From NCBI GenBank assembly GCA_903929895.1, contig CAIYWM010000436.1, forward strand, positions 1 through 10,119: DNA of 10,119 nucleotides, read 5' to 3'. This document shows positions 1-6,528 of this stretch, piece after piece. Within the stretch, counting starts at the first letter, position 1. Each line of letters starts with the position of its first letter. The notes under the pieces were generated by a model. The model saw nothing but the letters and a program-made list of their open reading frames with translations, was not told the DNA's origin and searched no databases. Position numbers and translations under genes: made by a program. Source of the DNA: an uncultured Alphaproteobacteria bacterium. Its GTDB lineage: Bacteria > Pseudomonadota > Alphaproteobacteria > Reyranellales > Reyranellaceae.

Positions 1-2
1 CG

Positions 3-92
3 CGAGCCGCCCCGACCGCCCGCATCGCCGGCGGCTCCGACCTCCTTTCCGTCGCCCTCGGTCTCGCTCAGATGACGGGTCACGCCGCCTGA
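3..92 (+). CDS. 3' end of an unidentified gene entering from the left edge
   Basis: The third forward frame is open from the window edge to a TGA at 90-92 and encodes 29 residues ending in LAQMTGHAA. Of its 29 codons, 24 end in G or C, the same bias as the confirmed genes here. The first forward frame gives a low-complexity Pro/Ser/Arg peptide, and the second runs on into the antisense of the next gene. The peptide includes GGSDLLSVALGLAQ, which looks like ordinary folded protein but is too short to assign to a family. The stop lies 7 bases before the stop of the convergent ABC-F gene, leaving no room for a separate terminator. It could be a chance open frame. Confidence 0.4.
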   Translation, partial: RAAPTARIAGGSDLLSVALGLAQMTGHAA

Positions 93-99
93 GCGACGG

Positions 100-1632
100 T
101 CAGGCCTGCGAATCGAAGAAGGCGTCGGCGTCGTCGGTTTCTACCAGGCGGCCCTTGCGGATCTCGAGGAAGCGGGTTGCCACGGTGCGCGTGAAGAAGC
201 GGTCGTGGCTCACGAAAATGCACGAGACGTCGCTCTTCTCGAGCTGCTCCTCCAGATCCTCCTGACCCTCGATGTCGAGATGGTTGGTCGGCTCGTCCAG
301 CACGTAGAAGTTCGGCCGCAGCAGCTTCATCTTCAGGAAGACCAGCCGCGCGCGCTCGCCGTGGCTCAGCACGCCGATCGGCTCCTTCACGCGCACGAAG
401 GCGAAGCCCGCGCCCGCAAGGTGACGGATCGCCTCCTTCTCGGTCACGCCCTCGGCCGAGGCCACGTAGTCGAGGATCTTCGTCGCGACGGGCAGCGCGC
501 TCATCGCCTGGTCGAAATAGACCAGGCGACAGGCCGGATTGAAACGCACGGCGGCCTGTCCGTCATAGTGCTCGCGCCCGGGCTCGTAGGCAGCGGCCAG
601 CGCGGCCAGCAGGGTCGACTTGCCGGTGCCGTTGGTCCCGAGCAGGGCGACGCGCTCGCCGGCGGCGATGGCCAGCCGGTCGATGCCGATCAGCTTTCGC
701 CCCGATCCCGGCACGGTGACGTCGAGGTTCGACAGGCGTAGCGCCACCTTGGCGTCGATATCGCCGTCGGCCAGTTCGAGCCGGCGTTCGCGCGCGACGT
801 AGGTCTGGGTGCGCTCCTTCTCGATGCGGGCGATGCGGCTCTCGACGGCGTTCTTGCGCTTGTTGAGGTCAGGATTCTTGACCGCCCAGACCTTGTAGCG
901 CGCGGCGGCCTGCTCCAGCCGCTTGATCTCGCGATCCTCCTGCCGGGCCCGCGCCGCGGCGGTGGCGTCGCGGCGCAGCAGCTCCTCGCGGGCGATCGAG
1001 AAGCGCGTCCTGAAGGCATGGACGCCGTCGGCGCGCAGGAACAGCGTGCGCTCGGTCACCCGGTCGAGGAACTCGCGGTCGTGGCTGACGATCAGCATCG
1101 GCACGGAGAACTCGTCCGTCAGCCAGCGCTCCAGGGTATTGATGTTGGCGAGGTCGAGATGGTTGGTCGGCTCGTCGAGGATCAGGATGTCCGGCTCTTC
1201 CAGCCGCGCCGCCGCCGCGATCAGCATCAGCCGCTGCCAGCCGCCCGAGAGCGTGCCGAACGGCTGGTCGAGCCTTTCGGGATCGACGCCGATCTCGTCG
1301 ACCAGCACGTCGATGCGCCAGTCCTCGCCGTCCTGGCCGACTTTATTGAGCGACTGGCCCAGCACCTCGCGGACGGAGTGCGCGGCGAGGCCGTCCGGGA
1401 CGTCCTGGGGCACCTGGCCGATGCGCAGGCCGCGCGAGCGGACCACCTGGCCGGCATTGAGTTCGAGCACGCCGGTCAGGCACTTAAGCAGGGTCGACTT
1501 GCCCGCGCCGTTCTCGCCGACCAGCGCCGTGCGCGCGTCGTCCAGCAGGAACGACACGTTCTCGAAGACGCGGCCCGAGCCGTAGAAGAAGGAAGCCTGC
1601 TCCATGCCGAGCACGGCCTGACGCGATGCCAT
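100..1632 (-). CDS. ABC-F family ATPase (two ATP-binding cassettes, no membrane domain)
   Basis: This 510-residue soluble protein has two ABC ATPase domains in one chain. Domain 1 shows Walker A GENGAGKST (39-47), signature LSGGW (128-132), Walker B with LDEPTNHLD (152-160) and the switch His in SHD (183-185). A charged, probably coiled-coil linker follows (about 213-290). Domain 2 shows Walker A GTNGTGKST (332-340), signature LSHGE (422-426), LDEPTNHLD (445-453) and SHDR near the C-terminus. ABC-F proteins act on ribosomes, tuning translation or displacing antibiotics, and are not transporters. There is no transmembrane segment, consistent with a cytosolic factor. The ATG at 1632 has only a weak upstream AGGG; Met10 is an alternative start just before the first conserved strand. 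The gene stands alone, divergent from the monooxygenase gene. The ABC-F assignment is firm, but housekeeping versus resistance role cannot be told from sequence alone. Confidence 0.93.
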   Translation of the reverse strand: MASRQAVLGMEQASFFYGSGRVFENVSFLLDDARTALVGENGAGKSTLLKCLTGVLELNAGQVVRSRGLRIGQVPQDVPDGLAAHSVREVLGQSLNKVGQDGEDWRIDVLVDEIGVDPERLDQPFGTLSGGWQRLMLIAAAARLEEPDILILDEPTNHLDLANINTLERWLTDEFSVPMLIVSHDREFLDRVTERTLFLRADGVHAFRTRFSIAREELLRRDATAAARARQEDREIKRLEQAAARYKVWAVKNPDLNKRKNAVESRIARIEKERTQTYVARERRLELADGDIDAKVALRLSNLDVTVPGSGRKLIGIDRLAIAAGERVALLGTNGTGKSTLLAALAAAYEPGREHYDGQAAVRFNPACRLVYFDQAMSALPVATKILDYVASAEGVTEKEAIRHLAGAGFAFVRVKEPIGVLSHGERARLVFLKMKLLRPNFYVLDEPTNHLDIEGQEDLEEQLEKSDVSCIFVSHDRFFTRTVATRFLEIRKGRLVETDDADAFFDSQA

Positions 1633-1670
1633 TGTCCGCCCTGACGCGAAAACGACCGCGGCTTTACCAC

Positions 1671-1688
1671 CGCTCTGCGATCAGAGCG
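1671..1688. repeat. Perfect 7-bp inverted repeat (possible operator)
   Basis: The sequence reads CGCTCTG-CGAT-CAGAGCG, two perfectly complementary 7-base arms around a 4-base centre. It sits 38 bases upstream of the ABC-F start and 82 bases upstream of the monooxygenase start. No T-run follows on either strand, so it is not a canonical intrinsic terminator. A binding site for a dimeric regulator, or a hairpin in one of the leaders, is possible. No regulator gene lies in the window to pair it with. The symmetry is seen directly; the function is inference. Confidence 0.45.
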
Positions 1689-1758
1689 AGGGCCGGATGG
1701 CACTCGAAGGCTTGCCGGAACAGCGGTCGCGTGAAAACATTTCGTCAAACAAGAACGC

Positions 1759-1764
1759 GGAGGA
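1759..1764 (+). promoter_or_regulatory. Strong ribosome binding site of the monooxygenase gene
   Basis: GGAGGA lies 6 bases before the ATG at 1771. This fixes that start over the later ATG triplets in the same frame at codons 5-7. Confidence 0.8.
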
Positions 1765-1770
1765 AGTCCG

Positions 1771-2862
1771 ATGGACGTCGGCATGATGATGGTCTTCACC
1801 AACTATGGTTGGGAGAACTGCTCCGACCAGCGCGTATGGGACGAGGAGATCCGGTTGGCCCGGATCGCGGCGGACTCGGGCTTCGACTGCCTGTGGTCGG
1901 CGGAACATCACTTCAACGACTATTCGTTCGTCCCTGACAATCTTGCGCTGATGACCCACCTGACGGCGCTGTGCCCGAACATCGACGTGGGCACCGCGGC
2001 CGTCATCCTGCCGTGGCACGATCCGCTGAGGGTCGCCGAGAATGCTGCCGTGCTCGACCTCTTGAGCAAGGGGCGGCTGCGGCTTGGTATGGGGCGCGGC
2101 CTGGCGCGACGCGAGTTCAACGCCTTCCGACTCAGCATGGACGAATCGCGCGGCCGTTTCGATGAAGCTGCCCCCATGATCGTCGAGGCACTGAAGACCG
2201 GCTTCATGGAAGGCAACGGCACGTACTACAAGCAGCCCCGCATCGAGATCAGGCCGCGGCCGCAGCATTCCTTCGACGGGCGCATCTACGCTGTGGCGTC
2301 GAGTGAGGATTCGATCGACTCGGCGGCCAGGCTCGGCGTTCACATGGTGATGTTCGCCGATCGGCCCTGGGAGATGCGGGCCCCGATGATCGAGAAGGGC
2401 CGCGAACTGCATCGGAAGTATCACGGTACCGAGCCGCCGCGGGTGATGCTGACCGAGTTCTGCGTCTGCGGGCCGGACGCCGCGACAATCGAGGACGAGG
2501 CCCGGCAGTATCAGGGCAAGTTCGTCGAGAGCAATTTCCATCACTACGAGTTTCTCGGCGAGCACTTCAAGACGGTGAGGGGCTACGACTCCTACCAGCA
2601 GAAAGCCGAGATCGCGCGCAAGAGTGGCCTCGAGGGCGCCGTCACGGGCTTCATGCAGGCGGCCTCCTGGGGTACGCCGGACAAGATCCTGCGCAACCTC
2701 GAAGCACGCCGCAAACTGCTGGGCGACTTCGAGATGAACGTGTCCTTCCGCTTCGGCGGCACGCCCTACGAGGTAAGCGAACGCGGGCTGAAGCTGTTCG
2801 CCAAGGAGGTCCTGCCGGTGGTGAAGTCGTGGGGACCGGTCAAGGCGGCGCAGGCGGCCTAA
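1771..2862 (+). CDS. LLM class flavin-dependent oxidoreductase (luciferase-like monooxygenase)
   Basis: This 363-residue protein has the hallmarks of the bacterial luciferase-like TIM-barrel family. There is an N-terminal strand followed by an LARIAADSGFD helix, WSAEHHF at 42-48, GTAAVILPWHDPLRVAE (74-90) and GRLRLGMGRG (101-110). These line up with the flavin and substrate pocket of the family. Members use reduced FMN or F420 and usually oxygen to oxidise diverse substrates, and substrate cannot be predicted here. The length is typical, and no signal peptide or membrane segment is visible, so it should be cytosolic. It has a strong ribosome binding site and is transcribed alone. Its TAA overlaps the stop codon of the convergent amidohydrolase gene. 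A role linked to that neighbour (for example N-heterocycle breakdown) is possible, but convergent orientation makes co-regulation unproven. Confidence 0.9.
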   Translation: MDVGMMMVFTNYGWENCSDQRVWDEEIRLARIAADSGFDCLWSAEHHFNDYSFVPDNLALMTHLTALCPNIDVGTAAVILPWHDPLRVAENAAVLDLLSKGRLRLGMGRGLARREFNAFRLSMDESRGRFDEAAPMIVEALKTGFMEGNGTYYKQPRIEIRPRPQHSFDGRIYAVASSEDSIDSAARLGVHMVMFADRPWEMRAPMIEKGRELHRKYHGTEPPRVMLTEFCVCGPDAATIEDEARQYQGKFVESNFHHYEFLGEHFKTVRGYDSYQQKAEIARKSGLEGAVTGFMQAASWGTPDKILRNLEARRKLLGDFEMNVSFRFGGTPYEVSERGLKLFAKEVLPVVKSWGPVKAAQAA

Positions 2863-4031
2863 AGCAGCACCCCGTCCTTCGCGACGATGCAGCCTGATTT
2901 GACCACGAGGCTGCGGCGTTTGCGGGTGGCGACGGCTTCGGCGAGCGTGGTCGCTTCGACGGTCACGAAGTCTGCCGGACCGCCGACCTTGAAGCCGTAG
3001 TCCGAGAGGCCCAGCACGCGTGCCCCGGCCGTGGTCACCATATCGAAGGCAAGCGCCAATTCGTCGTCGTGGCGGAAGTTGGCGCGATATCCGATCAGCA
3101 TGGCGCGCTCAAGCATGTCGCCGTTGCCGAATGGAGACCACGCGTCGCGGATGTTGTCGGAGCCGCCGAACACTTCTACTCCGTGCTCGCGCAGCAGCTT
3201 GAGCGGCGGAATGGTCGCGCCGCCGGGACCGTGGCTCATGATGGCGACGCCGGCGCGGGCGAGCGTCTCGGCGGCGCGGGTGACGCTGTCGGTCGAGACC
3301 GAGCCCAGCGCGAAGGCGTGGCTGACTGCGACCTTGCCCTGCAGGCCCGTCGCCTCCGTACGGCGGGCGATTTCGAGGATCTGCGCCAGGCCGGCGTCGC
3401 CGCCATCGTGCAGATGGATGTCGACACCGACCCCGCGGCGGCTGGCGATGGCGAAGATCGCATCGAGATGGGCGTCGAGGTCGCCGTCGATCCCGACCGG
3501 GTCGAGCCCACCCACCAAATCCGCGCCCTGCGCGATCGCCTCGTCGAGTAACTCTGCCGTGCCGGGAGAGCGCAGGATGCCGCTTTGCGGGAAGGCCACG
3601 ATCTCGATGGTGACGAGGTCGCGGAAATGCCCGCGGATCTTCAGCACCTCGTGGAGGTTGCGGAGTCCCAGCTGGTTGTCGACGTCGACATGAGTGCGCA
3701 TGTGCAGCGTGCCGCTCGCCACCACCTGGCGCACCAGGTTCGAGCCGGTCTCGAATTCCGGGACGGTGCGTGCCGCGCGCACGCGGCGCTCGGCCTCGAT
3801 CCGGTCCGTGCCCTTGTTGCCGGCCTAGTGGTTGGGGATCCACGGCAGGCCGAGCAGCGTCTTGTCGAGGTGGATGTGACCGTCGACCAGCGGTGGCAGG
3901 ACGATCGTGCCGCCGAGATCGACGGCGTCCGGTGCCGACGTCGAAACCGGGAGGAGGGCGGAGATCCGCCCTCCCTCGACCTCGATGTCGCGCTGGCTGC
4001 CGTCGGGCAGCGTGGCGTTGGTGAAGCGCAC
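2859..4031 (-). pseudogene. Cytosine deaminase-like amidohydrolase broken by an in-frame amber stop
   Basis: Read through codon 69, one minus-strand frame encodes about 390 residues, a normal length for this metal-dependent hydrolase family (cytosine deaminase and isopropylammelide amidohydrolase relatives). The first 68 codons carry the metal motif GHIHLDK (His52, His54) and end in GLPWIPNH. A TAG follows, and the same frame continues as AGNKGTDRIEAERR. Downstream, by read-through numbering, are VAFPQSG (147-153), DIHLHDGG (204-211), SHAFALG (237-243), SHGPGG and GSDNIRD (290-296, metal Asp292), so both halves look conserved. The GTG start at 4031 is 13 bases after the aldolase stop. An internal restart (GTG at 3782 is the first plausible one) would lack the HxH metal ligands and should be inactive. 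In E. coli cytosine deaminase a Glu follows the barrel His; here that position is Asp209, so the substrate may not be cytosine. A CAG-to-TAG change is the simplest origin; a sequencing error is also possible. Confidence 0.82.
3825..3827 (-). other. In-frame amber codon interrupting the amidohydrolase
   Basis: The minus strand reads CAC-TAG-GCC. Frame is kept on both sides, so this is a point nonsense change and not a frameshift. TAG is the terminal stop of at least five genes here (amidohydrolase end, aldolase, epimerase, DUF3592 protein, alpha/beta hydrolase), which argues against reassignment of TAG. Confidence 0.9.
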
Positions 4032-4044
4032 GGCTCTGCTCGCC

Positions 4045-4827
4045 CTACTTGGCCGCCGTCGGGCCGCCTTCCTTGCGGGTGATGTCCACCGCCTCGCGCG
4101 CGGCCTTGGCCATCAGTCCTGCATCGTTGGCGATGGTGACGAGCTGGAAGCCCTTGTGGACCATCTTCGCGGCGTAGCTGCCGGTGCCGTTGTGCAGGCC
4201 GGCGAACTGGCCGCGCTTCTTGGTAGCGGCGAGCAGTTTGTCGTAGATCGCCAGGATCTGCGGCTCTTCGCGGTCGAGCATCGGCTTCAGGCCGAGCGAC
4301 AGGCCGAGATCGGACGGTCCGATATAGATGCCGCTGACGCCCGGCACGTCGAGGATGGCGTCGATATTGTCGATCGCCTCCTGAGTCTCGATCATCGGGA
4401 TGATCAGTACTTCGTCATTCGCCATCGCCTGGTAGGGCGTCGCCTCGCCATAGGCGCCGGCGCGGATCGGGCCGTTCGAGCGCTTGCCCTTGGGCGGATA
4501 GAGCGCATAGGAAACCAGCGCCTTGGCTTCGGCAGCGGTATTCACCATCGGGCAGATCACGCCCCAGGCGCCGCCGTCCAGCACCTTGCCGACGATGCCG
4601 GGCTCGTTCCAGGGCACGCGCACCAGCGGCGTGATCGGATGCTTGTCCATCGCCTGGAAGCAGCGGACCATCGAGAGATAGTCCTGCACGCCATGCTGCA
4701 TGTCGACGGTCACGCTGTCCCAGCCGCACTGCGCCATGGTCTCGGCGGCGAAGCCATCGGGGATCGCCAGCCATCCATTGACGCAGGCCTTGCCGGCCTG
4801 CAGCCGCTTCTTCAGCATGTTCGACAT
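4045..4827 (-). CDS. HpcH/HpaI family aldolase (class II pyruvate aldolase)
   Basis: This 260-residue cytosolic TIM-barrel enzyme belongs to the family that reversibly cleaves 2-keto-3-deoxy or 4-hydroxy-2-keto acids into pyruvate and an aldehyde, using a divalent metal. Visible family residues are His45 in the MQHG motif, Arg70 in LVRVP, the metal Glu147 in IPMIET and the metal Asp173 in GPSDLG, with the KGKRSNGP loop at 113-120. Length is typical (about 250-260). The open frame extends far upstream, but the ATG at 4827 is preceded by GAGGAA with 8 bases between, and homology begins there. It is the first gene of a leftward pair with the broken amidohydrolase, and diverges from the epimerase-dehydrogenase set. 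Relatives act on homoprotocatechuate, rhamnonate, glucarate or other sugar-acid products; the exact substrate is not readable. A link to sugar oxidation is inferred from the neighbours. Confidence 0.92.
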   Translation of the reverse strand: MSNMLKKRLQAGKACVNGWLAIPDGFAAETMAQCGWDSVTVDMQHGVQDYLSMVRCFQAMDKHPITPLVRVPWNEPGIVGKVLDGGAWGVICPMVNTAAEAKALVSYALYPPKGKRSNGPIRAGAYGEATPYQAMANDEVLIIPMIETQEAIDNIDAILDVPGVSGIYIGPSDLGLSLGLKPMLDREEPQILAIYDKLLAATKKRGQFAGLHNGTGSYAAKMVHKGFQLVTIANDAGLMAKAAREAVDITRKEGGPTAAK

Positions 4828-4835
4828 CGATGCGT

Positions 4836-4841
4836 TTCCTC
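4836..4841 (-). promoter_or_regulatory. Ribosome binding site of the aldolase gene
   Basis: The minus strand reads GAGGAA 8 bases before the ATG at 4827. It decides this start over the long upstream open extension, which is antisense to the epimerase and SDR genes. Confidence 0.7.
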
Positions 4842-4874
4842 GCAGTTTGAGAACGCGGGAGTTTACACAGCGAC

Positions 4875-4880
4875 GGAGGA
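4875..4880 (+). promoter_or_regulatory. Ribosome binding site of the epimerase gene
   Basis: GGAGGA sits 4 bases before the GTG at 4885, a slightly tight spacing. It marks the true start inside a frame that stays open for hundreds of bases upstream. Confidence 0.65.
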
Positions 4881-4884
4881 TTGC

Positions 4885-5751
4885 GTGACGCTTTTGTCGC
4901 TGCGGGCGGGCCGTCTCTCGGTCGATCTGGCGCCGGGGGCCGGCGGGTCGATCGCACGGTTTGCCCTCGATGGCGCAGGCGATCTGTTGCGTCCCGCGTC
5001 GGATGCGGCGCTCGCCTCGGGAACGGGCAGGGACACGGCCTGCTATCCGTTGGTGCCCTTCTCCAATCGGATCGCAAACGGCCGTCTCGCGGTCGGCGAT
5101 GACGTCATCCAGCTGCGCGCGAACTGGCCCGGCGTGCGTCATCCGATGCACGGTGACGGCTGGGCCCAGGTGTGGGACGTGGTGCGCCATGATCGTCGGT
5201 CTGCAGAACTGGCCTATGTCCATGAAGCGGGTGCGGGCGTTGCCGGCTGGCCGTTCCGCTATTGCGTGCGGCAGATCTTCGACTTGCACGAAGCGGGTCT
5301 CACTGTCCGGCTCTCGATCGAGAATCTCGAGGATCGCGACGTGCCGGCGGGCCTGGGTCTGCATCCCTTCTTCGTGCGGGATGCCGATACCGAACTCGCC
5401 GGCCGCCTCGCGGGCGTGTGGCACACCGATGCGGAGGTCCTGCCGCTCCAGCGCGTGCCGGTGCCGCCCGAATGGGATTTCTCCGCCTCGCGCCGTCTCG
5501 ACGGGCTGGGCCTCGATCACTGCTTCGACGGCTGGGACGGCGAGGCCACCATTACCTGGCCGCAACGCGGTCTCCGCCTCGTGCTCTCCGCGACGGAGGC
5601 ATTTCGTCATCTGGTGATCTATGTTCCCGACGGCCAACGTCATTTCTGTGTCGAGCCGGTGAGCCATGCCAATGGCGCGGTCGGGCGGACGCGGCTCGCT
5701 GCCGGCGCCACGCTGGGCGGCGAGATCTCTTTCAGGCTGGTTCAGATCTAG
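4885..5751 (+). CDS. Aldose 1-epimerase family protein (mutarotase)
   Basis: This 288-residue protein of the galactose mutarotase beta-sandwich superfamily interconverts alpha and beta anomers of free aldoses. Family landmarks are YPLVPFSNRIANGR (54-67), HPMHGDGW (86-93, with likely catalytic His89), LGLHPFF (157-163, His160) and CVEPVSH (255-261, with likely catalytic base Glu257). The sequence resembles the shorter YphB-type subgroup more than classical GalM, from memory of the motifs. No signal peptide is visible, so it is expected in the cytosol. The GTG at 4885 follows GGAGGA; a TTG at 4894 is a less likely start. The stop is 9 bases before the SDR ATG, so the two are almost certainly one operon. 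Together they suggest supply of the right sugar anomer to the dehydrogenase. Substrate is unknown. Confidence 0.9.
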   Translation: MTLLSLRAGRLSVDLAPGAGGSIARFALDGAGDLLRPASDAALASGTGRDTACYPLVPFSNRIANGRLAVGDDVIQLRANWPGVRHPMHGDGWAQVWDVVRHDRRSAELAYVHEAGAGVAGWPFRYCVRQIFDLHEAGLTVRLSIENLEDRDVPAGLGLHPFFVRDADTELAGRLAGVWHTDAEVLPLQRVPVPPEWDFSASRRLDGLGLDHCFDGWDGEATITWPQRGLRLVLSATEAFRHLVIYVPDGQRHFCVEPVSHANGAVGRTRLAAGATLGGEISFRLVQI

Positions 5752-5756
5752 AGGAG
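5751..5756 (+). promoter_or_regulatory. Ribosome binding site of the SDR gene, overlapping the epimerase stop
   Basis: GAGGAG begins at the last base of the epimerase TAG and lies 4 bases before the ATG at 5761, an arrangement that favours translational coupling. Confidence 0.7.
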
Positions 5757-5760
5757 TGTC

Positions 5761-6528
5761 ATGCCGCCCTTCGCTTCCTATCCCAGCCTCTCGGGCCGCA
5801 CCGTCTTCGTTTCCGGGGGTGGTTCGGGCATCGGTGCCTCGATCGTCGAGCATTTCGCCGAGCAGGGTGCCAAGGTCGGCTTCGTCGACATCGACGAGGC
5901 GGCTTCCAAGGCGCTGATCGAGAAGATCGAGGCCAGACGACATCCGGTGCCGCTGTTCGTGCCCTGCGACATACGTGACGTCGCGGCCTATCAGCGGGCC
6001 ATCGAAGGCGTGGCGGCGAGACTCGGGACCATCACCGTGCTGGTGAACAACGCCGCGCGCGACGATCGCCACACGCTCGCCCAGGTGACGCCGGATTTCT
6101 GGGACGAGCGCATCGCGGTCAACCTGCGCCACGCCTATTTCGCCATCCAGTCGGTGGCACCGGCGATGAAGAAGGCGGGCGGCGGCTCGATCGTGAATTT
6201 CAGCTCGGTGAGCTACCACACGATGACGCCCAACCTCTCCGTCTACCAGGCGGCCAAGGCCGCGGTGATCGGCATGACGCGCGGACTTGCACGCGACCTC
6301 GGGGGCGACGGCATCCGCCTCAATGCCGTGACGCCCGGCTGGATCATGACCCAGCGCCAGCTCGATCTCTGGGTGACGCCGGAGGCCAAGGCCGCACAGC
6401 TCGGCGCTCAGTGCCTGAAGGAGCTGCTCTATCCGCCGGACATCGCGCGCATGGTCCTGTGGCTCGCCGCCGACGACAGCCGGATGGTGACGGCGCAGAA
6501 CTTCGTCGTCGATGGAGGCCGGATGTGA
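5761..6528 (+). CDS. SDR family oxidoreductase, D-xylose 1-dehydrogenase-like
   Basis: This 255-residue classical short-chain dehydrogenase has the cofactor loop GGGSGIG (19-25), an acidic end of strand 2 in FVDID (Asp43, suggesting NAD over NADP), NNAA (96-99) and the catalytic tetrad Asn121, Ser149, Tyr162 and Lys166. YPSLSGR near the start, NNAARDDRH, WDERIAVNLRH, APAMKKAGGGSIVNFSS and the QCLKE segment near the C-terminus closely recall the NAD-dependent D-xylose dehydrogenase XylB of Caulobacter crescentus. That comparison is from memory, not a database search. The reaction would be oxidation of an aldose at C1 to the aldonolactone in the cytosol. The mutarotase gene just upstream fits, because such enzymes use a cyclic anomer. 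Other sugars, such as arabinose, fucose or galactose, are possible. The TGA overlaps the GTG of the next gene. Confidence 0.92.
   Translation: MPPFASYPSLSGRTVFVSGGGSGIGASIVEHFAEQGAKVGFVDIDEAASKALIEKIEARRHPVPLFVPCDIRDVAAYQRAIEGVAARLGTITVLVNNAARDDRHTLAQVTPDFWDERIAVNLRHAYFAIQSVAPAMKKAGGGSIVNFSSVSYHTMTPNLSVYQAAKAAVIGMTRGLARDLGGDGIRLNAVTPGWIMTQRQLDLWVTPEAKAAQLGAQCLKELLYPPDIARMVLWLAADDSRMVTAQNFVVDGGRM
6514..6518 (+). promoter_or_regulatory. Ribosome binding site deciding the start of the membrane protein gene
   Basis: GGAGG inside the last codons of the SDR gene lies 6 bases before the GTG at 6525. This supports the GTG start over earlier in-frame starts within the SDR gene. Confidence 0.7.

Larger units (their letters stand above)
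1633..1770. promoter_or_regulatory. Divergent intergenic region between ABC-F and monooxygenase genes
   Basis: These 138 bases must hold the start signals of both divergent genes. The clearest element is the inverted repeat at 1671-1688, listed separately. For the rightward gene a poor sigma70-like pair can be read: TTGCCG at 1712-1717 and AAACAT at 1735-1740, 17 bases apart, matching 4/6 and 3/6 of consensus. Nothing better stands out for the leftward gene. Its role as a shared promoter region is inferred from layout, and the promoter boxes are weak. Confidence 0.5.
4828..4884. promoter_or_regulatory. Compact divergent control region between aldolase and epimerase genes
   Basis: Only 57 bases separate the two divergent starts, and both ribosome binding sites lie inside it, so the promoters must be close together or overlap neighbouring coding sequence. 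AGTTT occurs twice (4844-4848 and 4860-4864) with a 16-base period within the similar context GCAGTTTGA and GGAGTTTAC. This could be a pair of direct operator half-sites, but the repeat is short. I see no convincing -35/-10 pair. Shared regulation of the two sides is inferred from layout. Confidence 0.4.

Noticed and set aside
101..108. Palindrome CAGGCCTG at the ABC-F 3' end as a terminator
   Set aside because: It has no loop or T-run and lies within the coding sequence; an 8-base palindrome is common by chance at this GC content.
3825..3827. Pyrrolysine or genome-wide TAG recoding
   Set aside because: TAG terminates at least five other genes in the window, and pyrrolysine is not expected in this type of organism or enzyme.
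3907..4884. Long open plus-strand extension upstream of the epimerase start
   Set aside because: It is antisense to the aldolase and amidohydrolase genes, has no ribosome site at its start, and homology to mutarotases begins only at 4885. It is an artefact of high GC content.
4828..6219. Long open minus-strand extension upstream of the aldolase start
   Set aside because: It is antisense to the epimerase and SDR genes; aldolase homology and a good ribosome site place the start at 4827.
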